Positions 46,621 to 56,816 of a DNA stretch of 64,000 bases are shown piece after piece. Position 1 is the stretch's first letter. Each line of letters starts with the position of its first letter. Made by a program: the position numbers and the translations under genes. The DNA comes from Isoetes taiwanensis (Eukaryota > Streptophyta > Lycopodiopsida > Isoetales > Isoetaceae), in NCBI GenBank assembly GCA_021234155.1, contig JAJEKV010000023.1, positions 2,594,557 to 2,658,556 of the forward strand, in the 5' to 3' direction. Under the pieces are notes generated by a model. It made no database searches, had not been told where the DNA came from, and saw nothing but the letters and a program-made list of their open reading frames with translations.

Positions 46621-47840
46621 TGAAAGTGCTAACATCCTAACACAGTTAGTTACCTTTTGTATAGAAATGTCTTCCCCATTTCATTCAAAGTTGCACTAAT
46701 CTCAGCCAAATCTGCAGGTGAAGTATTGGCATCCAAGATACGACACCTCCTATACGCATAGTGATTGTAGAACGCGTTTTGGCCTGTTTGTTCTGCCTGC
46801 CTGATGAGGGCCTTCTGTGCCTCAACAGAATGCTGCCCGTCGATGACGACGAATTTAATGTTATCCTTTAACATTACGTCCTCGAAGTTCGTCCACTCAG
46901 CGGGCTTGTTCGAGATCATATCCCAAGGTAACACATCCGCTGGCATAGGCATTTGACCTGGATTACTAATCATGCTCTGAACAATCTCCATGGCATGTGC
47001 TGGATCATATCTTCTGCTAACATAAATGGAGCTTGGTGAACGGATGAGGGACTTCACATGGATCGCAAAAGTTTCCTTAAGACCCAATGGATAATGGTCA
47101 GCGTACTTATTCAGCTTGTTCATGGCCTCTAGCTGCGCCACCCTGTCCTGTTCATTCTCAAAAACAGAAGCCTCCATGCCTTCGACAACTGCAGGTTGAA
47201 CATCCTTCCCTAGATCTAGGACCCTCTTAGAAGCTTTCAAGTCAGCTAATTCCCTAGCTTGCTGCAAATAGTGACTTGGTGTCGGTTTAGTGAACATGCC
47301 TCTACGCACAGCTGTAACCCCTTGGCAAATAGATATTGGCGTAACTGCTACATTGGTTGGCCAACCATACTTAAAACATGTCTCACCGTTCACATCTGTC
47401 TTCATGAACGTATCCTTGTATGCAGTAGCTCTACAGTGAGTAAGTCTGAGCAGATCTTTCTTCTGCTTCTGTGTAATCTCCAAGAGCAATTTGCAGTTGG
47501 TGTCATCTTCTTCCTCACAAGAGATTAGGATCCCTTGTTTGGTCATCTTGTCTGCTTCCTTTTTCCTCGAGAAGAGAGTTAAGTCGAGCTTGCCATTTGT
47601 CTTGGCAAGGTCAACGTACCACTCGGCACCCTCGTCCATTTCCTCTTCAGGGCAGGCAGGGTCAGTGGTTGCTATAAGAATCGGCCCTTCATCATCTAAG
47701 GTGAGATCATATGGTACTGCATCTGGGTCGTCTACCCTTGACTTCTTGGCAGGATTAGAACCCGAATTATTAGGGGTTTTCTTCCTCTTGGCCACTGCAA
47801 AAGAAGATGAACATTTTTTATAGTACTTTTCAGAACAGGA

Positions 47841-47930
47841 GATCACGCTTGGCGTGCATTTAAACCTAAATTAGTACAATTCACGCTTGGCGTGTTGGTA
47901 GCTCCTATTCTTGACCATGCTATGCGTGAT
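47841..47930. repeat. Palindrome cluster 3, three sites in intron
   Basis: GATCACGCTTGGCGTGCATT at 47841-47861, AATTCACGCTTGGCGTGTTGG at 47878-47898 (one base variant of the consensus) and a diverged ACCATGCTATGCGTGAT at 47914-47930, in the intron after exon 1. Centres about 34-37 bases apart. Confidence 0.8.
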
Positions 47931-48383
47931 TTTGAAACTAAATTAGTTTGCATCCACATTTTAAGCTACATACCCTTTATGAATCCATATTTCACACTAT
48001 TTAACCTCATTGAACATTGCTATCTCCAACTGTCTAACACCGCTATATTCTATATATAAAACAGAGCAAAATTATGTTCTACAAAACGGACAATCAGAGC
48101 ATTAACTGATGGTAATACTTAAAATTCATGCAAAACATAATAACTCAAACTCATGCAAAGCATATTAACTGAAGGCAAGGAAATATCTCAAATTCATGCA
48201 AGCATAATACTCTCCACACAGTGTGTATTCTGTGGCAAATTAAATACCTTGAATAGGGTTCTGTGTATTCTGTGTATTCTGATCAACGTCCTCTGAAACT
48301 TGAGAAGAGCCGGGTTTTGAGATTCCTCTTCCACCGCTTCCTCTGCCCCGTCCGCCTCGACCACCTCTGGTTTTAGAAGACAT

Positions 48384-48748
48384 CTCCGGAGTCGCCTAGT
48401 AACAGAGTCGGAAGGTCGCCGATCTGGCCTCCGAAGCCGCGAAGAAATAGCTTTTTCTACCTGTACGAGAAATAGCGTTTTCTACCTGCACGAGAGAAAT
48501 TTGAATTTCAAGAAAACACAAAATGCAGTTTCGAAATATTCTTGACACATACAAATAATAATGACGAAGACCCGTCCGCCGACTTCTTTCATTAAGTTTT
48601 TAAAAACCAATCTACCCAAAATGTATCCCGCCAAATTTATCCCGCCTAAACGTAGTTAACCTAATCTTTCTTCTAATTCGAATTTTTCCCGACCGCCAGA
48701 GTTTCCATAGCGCCTGTGATTTCGAGAACTTAAATCAGCTTCTCAAGA
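48384..48748. promoter_or_regulatory. Divergent promoter of ParB-like and transposase genes
   Basis: The two start codons (48383 minus, 48749 plus) lie head to head 365 bases apart, so a shared control region is likely. It contains CCCGCC-type words (for example ATCCCGCCAAATTTATCCCG) but no copy of the palindrome. Confidence 0.4.
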
Positions 48749-49139
48749 ATGGCTACAGAATTCTGGTACTCATCTCATTCATATAGCTTGAACATTAATT
48801 TCCAATAGTAGGTGTCTGAATAGCAATTTTCTCGCGAGTAATCGAAAATGAATGTTTCATGTTAACTACAAATCGTAAAAAGAAAAGTAGGATTATGCAA
48901 GATCGACTCCATCGATCCGACCGTATGCTTGCCATGGAATTCCGCCGAGGGATAAGTATGTCCGAAGTTACAATTGATTAATCGGCTTCTACCGGATGAA
49001 GCTTTACCTCGCAGACACCCCGGTGGGGATACGGTTGGAGAAAGTGTTGGAACATTTGTTGCATGGCCAAGAAACCGCTTAAAAAAGGTATGTAACATGT
49101 ATTACATTGTAGAAATATAGAAGTAGACAAAATTTGTTG

Positions 49140-49872
49140 TATTCATTGGAAAAAGTTTACAATTGTATATAATCTGGATAAACTGGATAAACCGGACAAA
49201 ATCCCGCACCATCTTGTTTCAAGCCCGGGCCATTGAGTAGCCGGGCTATCGATATCTCCCATTTCCATAGCTGGGCATAGTGAACTGATCGTAAAAAACC
49301 CCAAAGAAAAACACCGTGCTCTAGCTCCACCTCCCTCGCCGCTTCCACCTCCACCTCCTCGCCCCTCCTCCCCGCTCCACCTCCTGCTCCATTGGTTGAA
49401 CCTCCAATGCATCGTATACCGCCTGCGGTAGTGGTTCCATTGGTTGAGCCATCTCCATTGCATCGTATACCGCCTGTGGTAGTGGTTCGTGTTGGGGCAT
49501 CCGAGCATAGAGGCTAACCACTAAGAAACGCAGCCCTCATTTTGAATCTCGAAGCCGACGGATGCGAGATTCACTCTCGATCAATGCATGTACCGCATTC
49601 TCGGCGATTAGATAAGAGGGCCAGCCTCCCGCGATTGCAAGGGCCCCGAGCCCGATCTGTCATTGCCCTCAAGGCTCTGCCGCCATCATCATTACTTGAT
49701 CCAAGTACTCCGTGGGTTGCAAGACCGGTGCTCCAAATGGACCGGGTGCTCTCGGCCGCGGTTCAACCGACCGAGATTGGAGCCAAACCGAGCTGGGTCG
49801 TGGTGATTGCTGGCCCAAATGTAATTCCAATGCATCTTCGCCACCAACCGGGTGATTAATGTAACTTGGCAT
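49140..49872 (-). pseudogene. Hypothetical minus-strand gene in transposase intron
   Basis: From ATG at 49872 the frame reads MPSYINHPVGGEDALELHLG and EPRPRAPGPFGAPVLQP, stops at about 49670, and continues in shifted frames through EPLPQAVYDAMEMAQPM and EPLPQAVYDALEVQPM, a 51-bp tandem duplication (49409 and 49460). No family is recognised. Two palindromic sites lie just upstream of the ATG at 49901-49967. Confidence 0.3.
49409..49510 (-). repeat. 51-bp tandem duplication, 17-residue repeat
   Basis: GCATCGTATACCGCCTG recurs at 49409 and 49460 with GGTAGTGGTTC after it; on the minus strand this encodes two copies of a 17-residue unit containing EPLPQAVYDA. Confidence 0.7.
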
Positions 49873-49900
49873 CTATCAATAGGAAGTGAGCGAGTATCGG

Positions 49901-49967
49901 TTCACGCCGGCGTGTTATATTTATTTATTTATAAACTTAGAAACTAAGAGACACGCCCGGCGTGTTT
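49901..49967. repeat. Palindrome cluster 4, two sites
   Basis: TTCACGCCGGCGTGTT at 49901-49916 and ACACGCCCGGCGTGTTT at 49951-49967, both almost perfect palindromes, immediately 5' of the minus-strand frame that starts at 49872. Confidence 0.8.
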
Positions 49968-50021
49968 AGCGTAAAAGTTGAAAGTAGGGATAGGAAAAAC
50001 TATACATGCTGCTGACTCGTT

Positions 50022-50130
50022 GAGAGGGAGAAAAAAAGCATATGCGGATAGATAATAATTTAAAACAAATTGCCCGGCCTTTATCTATTTACTTATCTAT
50101 CCGCATGTGTTTTTTTTCCCTCCCTCACGA
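50022..50130. repeat. Foldback with 30-bp arms
   Basis: The arm GCATATGCGGATAGATAA at about 50038-50055 pairs with TTATCTATCCGCATGTG at about 50091-50107, and flanking GAGGGAG and CCCTCCCTC extend the pairing to about 30 bases per side. Confidence 0.65.
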
Positions 50131-50176
50131 GTGCACGCCGAAATCGGTATTCATGTTGAAGGCTAAGGTTAGCATA

Positions 50177-50195
50177 AAACACGCTTAGCGTGTTT
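50177..50195. repeat. Palindrome site AAACACGCTTAGCGTGTTT
   Basis: A near-perfect palindromic copy at 50177-50195. The following CGTGTTTCAAATATTATCTT is repeated once in tandem. Confidence 0.75.
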
Positions 50196-50337
50196 CAAAT
50201 ATTATCTTTCGCGTGTTTCAAATATTATCTTTCAGATTTTTCTAAAGCTTTCTACTACACTTATTCATAATAGAAACTTGCATGCAATAGCATGATTAAT
50301 TCAGGAAGAGAAACTCAAGAATTTACTCGAAACAAAA

Positions 50338-50402
50338 AGAAGCAGATGAAGTTTATAAAAAACTATTCTGGTTTTCATAAACATCATCTGCTTCCTCTCC
50401 TC
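50338..50402. repeat. Hairpin with about 17-bp stem
   Basis: GAAGCAGATGAAGTTTAT at about 50339 pairs with ATAAACATCATCTGCTTC at about 50377, leaving a loop of about 20 bases. It overlaps a possible short minus-strand frame starting ATG at about 50446. Confidence 0.55.
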
Positions 50403-50692
50403 GAAAGCAAATGCAAAAGCTTGTCTTCTTGGATTAAACCCGCCATTGAGATGAAACTTAAAACTAAATGAAAACTAACCTTGAGTTCTCGAGGTCGGAA
50501 GGATTCAAGAACGGAGGACTATGCTTGTGGTTTTAATTCGAGGCTTTTCGATTCGCAGACCTTAGTCCTCTGCGCTACAGATGCTCTGTAAACTAAAAGG
50601 CGAGTCTTTTAGTAAGTTAGGAATTGCCAAAACCAAACATCTAACATTGTTGAATATAAATCTGCTCACCAAGATTTCGTGAGGGCGGATCC

Positions 50693-50842
50693 AAACACGC
50701 CAGGTTTAAAACCGCAAAAATCGTATGAAGGAAGGAAGAAAATGTAGGAACTTTGAGAGCGTGAAATGGATTTATATAGGCATAATTAGAAATAAGTTAG
50801 CGTGAATAATTGATTGCTTGAATTAACATGCCTGGCGTACGG
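50693..50842. repeat. Diverged palindrome sites near promoter module
   Basis: AAACACGCCAGGTTT at 50693-50707 keeps one half, and AACATGCCTGGCGTACGG at 50825-50842 keeps both halves with changes. Confidence 0.5.
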
Positions 50843-50845
50843 TCT
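50753..50845 (-). promoter_or_regulatory. Promoter-like module, copy 1
   Basis: On the minus strand a palindrome (about 50825-50842) is followed by a CCTATATAAATCC box (about 50770-50782) and then TTCACGCTCTCAA. The same arrangement, with clear sequence similarity, is at 51950-52038. Confidence 0.5.
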
Positions 50846-51542
50846 TCCCGCCAGACATGACATGTATATGGTATATATGGAGAATGTTGCATTTCATGCA
50901 ATAAATTCTCACGGCATTTTATTCCATTTATTGCATTTGAAAAAATAGAATTTATAAATTTTATATAGGCTAAATTAAAAATGATTTTAAAGGCAAAATT
51001 ATCAAGGCTAAAAAATGACTTGTAAGGTTGGGAAATTGTTTTAGGTCGTATAGGAAAATTTCCTATGGTTACTGTGATGAATCAGAGATTTCTCATGTGG
51101 TTGATTTATAGTGTTCCCGAGACTTTGTTGAGACAAAATTATTTTAGAGAAAACTGCAGACGAACAGGAGACAAAATAATTGGAGAAAACAGTTGGATTT
51201 AATTCAAATAATTTTATGTACAGAAAAACTGTTCGAAGAACACTGTTTGAAGAAAATTTTATGAAAACTGTTTGATTTCATTCATAAAAGTTATATGTAC
51301 AGCAGGTAAGCCCGAAGGCTTGTAAGCAGGTGCCGAAGGCTTTTCACAAAATTACATGAAAAATATGCCCGGAGGGGTGTCCAAAGCTTCTGTAGCAAAC
51401 CAAAAAACAAAAGGGGCCGCCCGGGATCTGCATCATTGATCTTCCACGTCTGCAACAAAGAAGAAAGAAAGGTGTTAGAAAAGAAAGAAAGGTGAAAAAA
51501 AAAAAAAAAAGCAGACATGCAAGCCTGGCTCATCTCTCAACC

Positions 51543-51915
51543 ATTCTAAAAACTGGTCGAATTGTCGACCTTCCTCCTCATCTTCTTCCTCCGCCCCTCC
51601 TCCTCTTTAGAGATTTCATTCTCTGTTTCAGGGTCAAGCCAACCCTGAAGCAGAGCAGTCATGTGCTCTTGAGAGGACATCTCCTCCTCTTCCTCCAACT
51701 CCTCCTCTTCCTCCTCTTCATCAGAGGAGGAATCAGAGGAGCTCAACTCCTCCTCTTCCATGTCCAATTCCTCCTCTTCCTCCTCTTCATCGAGGAGGAA
51801 TCGAGAGAGAATTGGGCAAGAAAAATCTATGGGGGATAGAGGGGGTTCTTCAACCCGACGTCTCTTTGACGAGACCTCGGGTTCTTCATGAAGTTCGAGC
51901 CGAGGTCAACGCCAT
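51543..51915 (-). pseudogene. Acidic protein with nuclear-localisation-like cluster
   Basis: From ATG at 51915 (context GCCGCCATGG on the minus strand) there is an early frame change at about 51885, then an open stretch reading ELHEEPEVSSKRRRVEE, LSPIDFSCPILSRFLL, and long Glu runs with SSSDSSSDEEEEEEE, ending EGRRKKMRRKVDNSTSF at a TAG. KRRRVE and RRKKMRRK could direct nuclear import; the acidic run could bind histones or basic proteins. It may be spliced to a further exon after a TTTGTTGCAG acceptor at about 51445. No family is recognised. Confidence 0.45.
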
Positions 51916-51949
51916 GGCGGCGTAAAAAAAAAAATTGGACGTAATGGAG

Positions 51950-52038
51950 GTCTTGAGAGCGTGAACCGGTTTATATAGGGTTAATTAGAAATTAGCTGTG
52001 AATAATTTATTGCCTCAAATAACACGCCAGCGTCATTT
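51950..52038 (-). promoter_or_regulatory. Promoter-like module, copy 2, of acidic gene
   Basis: Minus strand: palindrome copy AACACGCCAGCGTCATTT (52021-52038), spacer with TTATTCAC, then CCTATATAAACC (about 51968-51979), about 55 bases upstream of the ATG at 51915. The module is homologous to 50753-50845. Confidence 0.55.
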
Positions 52039-53788
52039 AAATTCCCCCTTGACTATATCATCTAGGGTGTATTATTATGGATAATAAATTCTCACGCCTA
52101 TCACCTATATGTCTTTTTTTTTCAGAATCATATATCCAAATTTTCGATAATTAAAATTAGGATATATTTATATAAATGTCATTTCCTTGTTGTTGCCACG
52201 AAAATTCTTGTTTTAAATGATTTCGTTTACGCCCATTGTTATTATTATATTAAACCAATTTCTTGCTTTTAAAAAAATTTGATTTACCTCTACATATTCC
52301 ATAAATGTAATGTGACTTTTTTTTATCTTATGGTGTAATAATTTTTTCCTACTCATTGACTAAAAAGGGTGCAATTTGCCTAGGTCAATGGTGCCTCTCC
52401 AACTCAAGATGGTGTGCAACATATTGAAAAGAGCAATATCAATGAAAAGCCAACTCCTAGCAAGAATGTTGAAGAAAAACAATTAGTCCTCTATAGTAGG
52501 GTGCAATGGAGGAACAAGAAGGTGAGAATCATGCACAAGTGCAACAAGGAAATAGTAGGCCAAGGAGTCATTGTGCTAGCAGATCCTGGTCAAGTTGTTA
52601 ATGATGAAAGGCTAGGGGAAGACAATATTGGTATTGCAATTTTGATGTTGGAAGACAACTGGAAAGGTAAAGGTTTGGGTGACAAGGAATGTTTTGGTTG
52701 TGTCAAGCAATTGGAGGTTCCTTGCATCATGGCATGGCCTATAAGTAGTATTCAATTTGTGGAGGATTATATTTTTCCGAGCCCCGAGGTTGTTGGGGAC
52801 AATGATTGTCTTGATATTGATCCATTGGCGGTTGGAACTCTAAACCTAGGCAAAAGGGGAGAAGTATCGGTTGCCGGACATTATCCTAGCAAAAGAGCCA
52901 AGTTGAATAGTGACACCAAATGTGAGACAATGGTGAAGGTTAGGGGCTCAGTTGTTGTTGGAGTGCTTGTATGCAATTCTTTACAATAGAACAATTGGTG
53001 GAAGCAAGAGCCACTTTTCAAGAGTACAATTGTTGATGAGAGGAGGACCTACATGTACACAATCTTCGAGCATGCACTTCAAGATGAAAGAAACCCAAAC
53101 AGAAAAAAAGATACCCTTTGCTAGGCAAATGGATATGTGCAAAGCCATGGCAGTAGTATCCATGCAATTCCAACTTCTTCATGGCATAATTGGCAAAAAA
53201 AAAAAGTGAGGGGGGAAACAGGATTGCTTTACATGGAAATAATGGTTTGTTGAGACCAACAAACTAGGACCTTGGCGCCAGGGGAGATATTTGAAAAATA
53301 TATTGATTTCAATGCAGAGTCTATGCCACACAAAAGTAGAAGGGATGAAAAGGGAAGAGCAAATGTTGAGAAAAGGTTGCCATCACATTGTACTCAAAAG
53401 AGTATTTTGGAAGAAGTGAATTCCCTACTTCGAGAATTGGGAATTCTTCCAATATCCCAACCTAGCTTTAGTAGGTTATGGAAGAAGCATTTCAATCATG
53501 TCACCATAGCAACTTCAAACAACTTTGCAAAGTGCAATTTATGTGCTAAGTTGAAGGAAACTCTTGATAAGACTGTGCAACCTAGTCAAAGGGCTAGGAT
53601 AAGGGAGCATATGAAGGACCATATGACTGACCAACTATCATGTAGATCATGTTATTGGATGTGGAGGACTTTATCCGCATTGGAACCCAATAACTATTTA
53701 TGTATTATACATGACAAGATGGACCAGCAAAAGACTTGTCTTCCACAATTCAAGTACATACCAAAGTCATGTGGAAGATCATACCCTT

Positions 53789-55134
53789 CAGCGAAAATTT
53801 TAGCGGCCCCGGCGGGCCATTTGGCCACAAATTACAGGTTGAGGAAAAATGCGACGGCCGACTTGAGTAGGATGCCTTACCTACGGACTACATGCAGATT
53901 CGCCATTTCGTGGCACTTTATTGCCTATTACGACATTAGAATGGCCAATTAAATGTTTGCTAATTGGAGTGGTATTGACTTTGGGGCCAATTTAGTCCCA
54001 AGTGAGAACTAGATATACTTATGGAATGGCCATTTAGGCCACTTCGCCAAATCCTGTAATGCCTTAACTTCGCCAAATCTTAACTCATTAAGAGGCCTCC
54101 TCATAAATTCATCACTTATGGGGGGCTAACATTATTAGAAATTTTATATCTACCGACTAGAAATAATCTCGTTCTTTTCAAAAATCAAATGCCGAGGCAC
54201 TTTTCAATCCTCTTTACGAAGACTTCGGCATCCGATTTCCAATTCAAATTCAAATTCGTACAACATGTAACTTAAATACATTTATATAGGGTAGCAACTT
54301 CTTTATGTTCAGACAACTAGCTCTATATTTAATAAGAATCTAGCTAAAAATCGCCATTTGAGCTACACATTATTAGATATTGGAAAATTTACCAAAATAC
54401 CCTTAATTGTTGACTAAATTCCCAAAAAAACCCTTTATATATTTGAAATTCCCAAAATGCCCTTGATTTTTTAGTATTTTACCAAAAAGCCCTTTTCCAC
54501 CAATAAAAGCCTGCAAATTTCTCAAATTGCCCTTTTCCACCAATATCCTGCACGTTTTCACAATAGACATTTGGGTATGGTTCTTGCGGTTATTACATAA
54601 TAATATCTAGGTTCCAAAAACTATAGCAACAATGGTTGAATTCATCAGATGCTTCTTTTGGCAAGCTCCATATGCTAAATCTTTGGAGGCCTTGTAAGAT
54701 ATCCAAAACATGAGGACAGTCAATAATGTGTTTTGAAGATTATATTTCTAAATTGTTGTGATCTGTAAGGAACACTTCCATCTGTGTAAAGAATGATCGC
54801 ATATTGTAAAAATGTGCAAGTTATTAATGGAACGGGGCAATTCGCAAGCCTTTTAGATGGAAAAGGCCTATTTGGGAAAATAGTTAAAAATTAAGGGCAT
54901 TTTGGGAATTTCAAAAATACAAAGAGCTTTTTGGAAATTTAGTCAACAATTAAGGGCATTTTTGTAAATTTCCCATAGATATTTGGTTCAAAAATCGTCA
55001 ATTGGGTTGCAGCCACATTAGAAATGAATAGGAAAAATGGCCAGTTTAGGCTACACTTTTGGGGGCATATTTTACAAGGAATGGCCAATTCATTATACTT
55101 ATACAAAATTATAGGTCCCTTAAAATTTTCCCTG
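53789..55134. mobile_element. hAT-type MITE in transposase gene
   Basis: The ends CAGCGAAAATTTT (53789) and AAAATTTTCCCTG (55134) are inverted repeats with the CAG...CTG ends typical of hAT elements, flanked by perfect 8-bp duplications ATACCCTT at 53781-53788 and 55135-55142. Taking out the element with one ATACCCTT restores the transposase frame across the site. The 1346-bp element has no transposase of its own and contains a second MITE. Confidence 0.85.
54382..54974. mobile_element. MULE-like MITE nested in hAT MITE
   Basis: Terminal inverted repeats of more than 40 bases (GGAAAATTTACCAAAATACC and its complement) at 54382 and 54974 are flanked by 9-bp sequences TTAGATATT (54373-54381) and ATAGATATT (54975-54983), one base apart. 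Long repeats with a 9-bp duplication suggest a Mutator-type non-autonomous element. Confidence 0.75.
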
Positions 55135-56816
55135 ATACCCTTTACAGATCTCAATGACTGGGGCAATCTTGCATGGGCAGAATCAAACCTACTATGGCCA
55201 TTTTAGTTTGGAGTTGTGGAGTGATGGTCCAGATTTTCATATTGGGAGTATCATGAGGTGTTTGAGAAACTATGAAAATGGATACAATGGTCACCTCCAG
55301 GACCTTACAGCTAGCCAGGCACTACATAGAGCATTGTTAGATGGAAACCCTAACAATATTGAAAAGTTCAGCAAGGCAAGGTTTAGGAAGCATGGGTCTA
55401 ATGAAAATCTTGGACCTTCAACTTCACGTGCTAAACCTCAAGATCTACCCAAAAGGTTTCTCTTGCAACTTGATAATTGTGCTGGCCAAAATAAGAACAG
55501 GTGGATGTTTTCTTTCCTATCCTACTTAACAGCTGTGGGGATATTTGAAAGAGTTAATTTAGGGTTTCTTATGCCCGGGCATACCCATGAGGATGTGGAT
55601 GCATTATTTGGCAAATATAGTTGTATATTGAAGCAGAACAAAGGACCAACTTTCCTAGGCTAATGGAAATCTTGCATGAATGCACTACTCCAAACCCTAT
55701 AGCTTCTCTCATAGAAGAAGTGCCCGATTGGAAGAGCTTTGTGGATGGTTATACATTGGATCTTGAAGGTCATTCCAGGCCTCTGCAGTTCACTTTTTGG
55801 GTGAGAGATGGGATTCCAATCTTCCAATGGAAGATGAGACCTTCAGAGGATGAGTGGAGAGGAGGGGAGGAAATATGGCGTCGAGATGAGAATGGCAAGC
55901 CTATGATACCTCTAGGTCAACCAAAAGCTTTAAAACCTAGTGAAGAAGTGAAGCAATTGGGATTGACTAAGGAAGGAATCCAAGACTATATAAAGCATTG
56001 GCAAACCAATCCAGATGACACCAACCGTGCCTTGGTGGCTTACTGAAGAAGGTGATTAACCCGTTGGGGAGATAGACACATCCTCGATGAATTGAAAGAA
56101 GGGTGGTTGCCTAAAACTAGGTGGAAGACCTTAGCAGGTGCTGAGGATTTTGATGACACTGTAAGTAGCATTCGCAAGCAATATGCTCCTCCTCCTTCTG
56201 ACAAACACTATGTTGGTCCTAAGAACAATAGGCCAAAGTTTCTAGGCATGGATGCTTATGAACCTTCCAATCGACTTGGAATGCCACCAATTTGTGGTAG
56301 TAAAGCCAGCCAGATTTAGATACATATCCAAAGTGTGGTTGGGGTTCACTATCTCCTCGATATTTGCAAAGAAGAAGGTAATATTAACTTCAACCATGTG
56401 CGGGTGGAATGGTGGTGTCCAAAGGCATCGCTTGACCAACGATCGGATAAAAGAAAGGTACTTTCGGTTGTTGGACAAAGAAATGGAGGAGAAATCCGAA
56501 AGTGATCCCGATCTTTGGCTAGACTATGAAAGTGTTTTGTACTCATGGACTCCAAACACTATTCCAGCTAGAAATGCGAGAATTACAATACCTCAGGATG
56601 TCAGGAAGAAGGCTATGATATCATTGGGGGTGCTTGAAGAAAGTTGAATAACTATGTAAATTTTTGTTATCACGTTTTTATGATATGGTGCTATATTGTG
56701 AAATATTGACTATTTTGTAAATAACATGATATTACGTTTTCATAATTTTGAGGTGAAATGTGTGAATTTGAATATGCTACTAAAAACATGCAATATGAAA
56801 TTTGTCCCAAAATTAA

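Larger units (their letters stand above)
43471..48383 (-). pseudogene. ParB-like/methyltransferase-like/HAD multi-exon gene
   Basis: Exon 1 (48248-48383) starts MSSKTRGGRGGRGRGSGG, an RG-rich nucleic-acid-binding-type start. Exon 2 (46654-47794) joins in phase (GTATTT donor, TTTTGCAG acceptor), has a basic KRKKTPNN segment, and ends in a ParB-like domain: IYVSRRYDPAHAMEIVQSM and VVIDGQHSVEAQKAL. Canonical ParB/DndB-type motifs read DGQHR; here Arg is Ser. Exon 3 (44318-46379) includes CLELHVGGYIIAEAL and FLEPFLMHVL, resembling an adenine-type DNA methyltransferase motif I region. The last stretch (43471-44107) is an FCP1/NIF-like HAD domain: VVFDLNGVLCKTF, VGIWSSMELRN, DDIIIVDDDALKCF; the usual second Asp is Asn. 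Lesions: TAG at 46343-46345, frameshift near 45830, stops near 45690-45700 and a double stop at about 44407-44412, and a LINE fragment. It may be one fused gene or two genes. Confidence 0.6.
48749..56647 (+). pseudogene. DDE transposase gene, DUF7869-like, broken
   Basis: A 17-base first exon (MATEF..) joins exon 2 (48891-49087), which ends RHPGGDTVGESVGTFVAWPR, an En/Spm/Ptta-type signature. A GTATGT donor leads across a 3.3-kb intron to exon 3 at 52384 (GCCTAG acceptor, phase 0), with VGQGVIVLADPGQVVNDERL and IMAWPIS. The core at 53272-53788 and 55135-56046 has HGNNGLL, CNLCAKLKETL, CIIHDKMDQQKTCLPQF, GAILHGQNQTYY, RFLLQLDNCAGQNKNRW and FLMPGHTHEDVDALFGKY; conserved Asp in HDKMDQ and LDNC and Glu in HTHEDVD are candidate catalytic residues. 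Lesions: frameshifts near 49000, 52960, 55630, 56050 and 56400, and a hAT-type insertion at 53789-55134. Confidence 0.65.

Noticed and set aside
49542-49859. Plus-strand frame of 105 codons in the transposon
   Set aside because: It overlaps the minus-strand frame that has an upstream palindrome pair and a duplicated peptide unit; no motifs support the plus strand.
50530-50580. tRNA gene (TCTGTAGCGCAGAGGAC on the minus strand)
   Set aside because: No acceptor stem pairing or proper B box could be found.
51492-51839. Leucine-rich plus-strand frame
   Set aside because: It is the complement of the Glu-rich minus-strand frame and has no supporting motifs.
44163-52038. CRISPR-like array from regularly spaced palindromes
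   Set aside because: Sites are imperfect, in several clusters with uneven spacing, in introns of a eukaryotic element; there are no identical long repeats, unique spacers of constant length or Cas genes.
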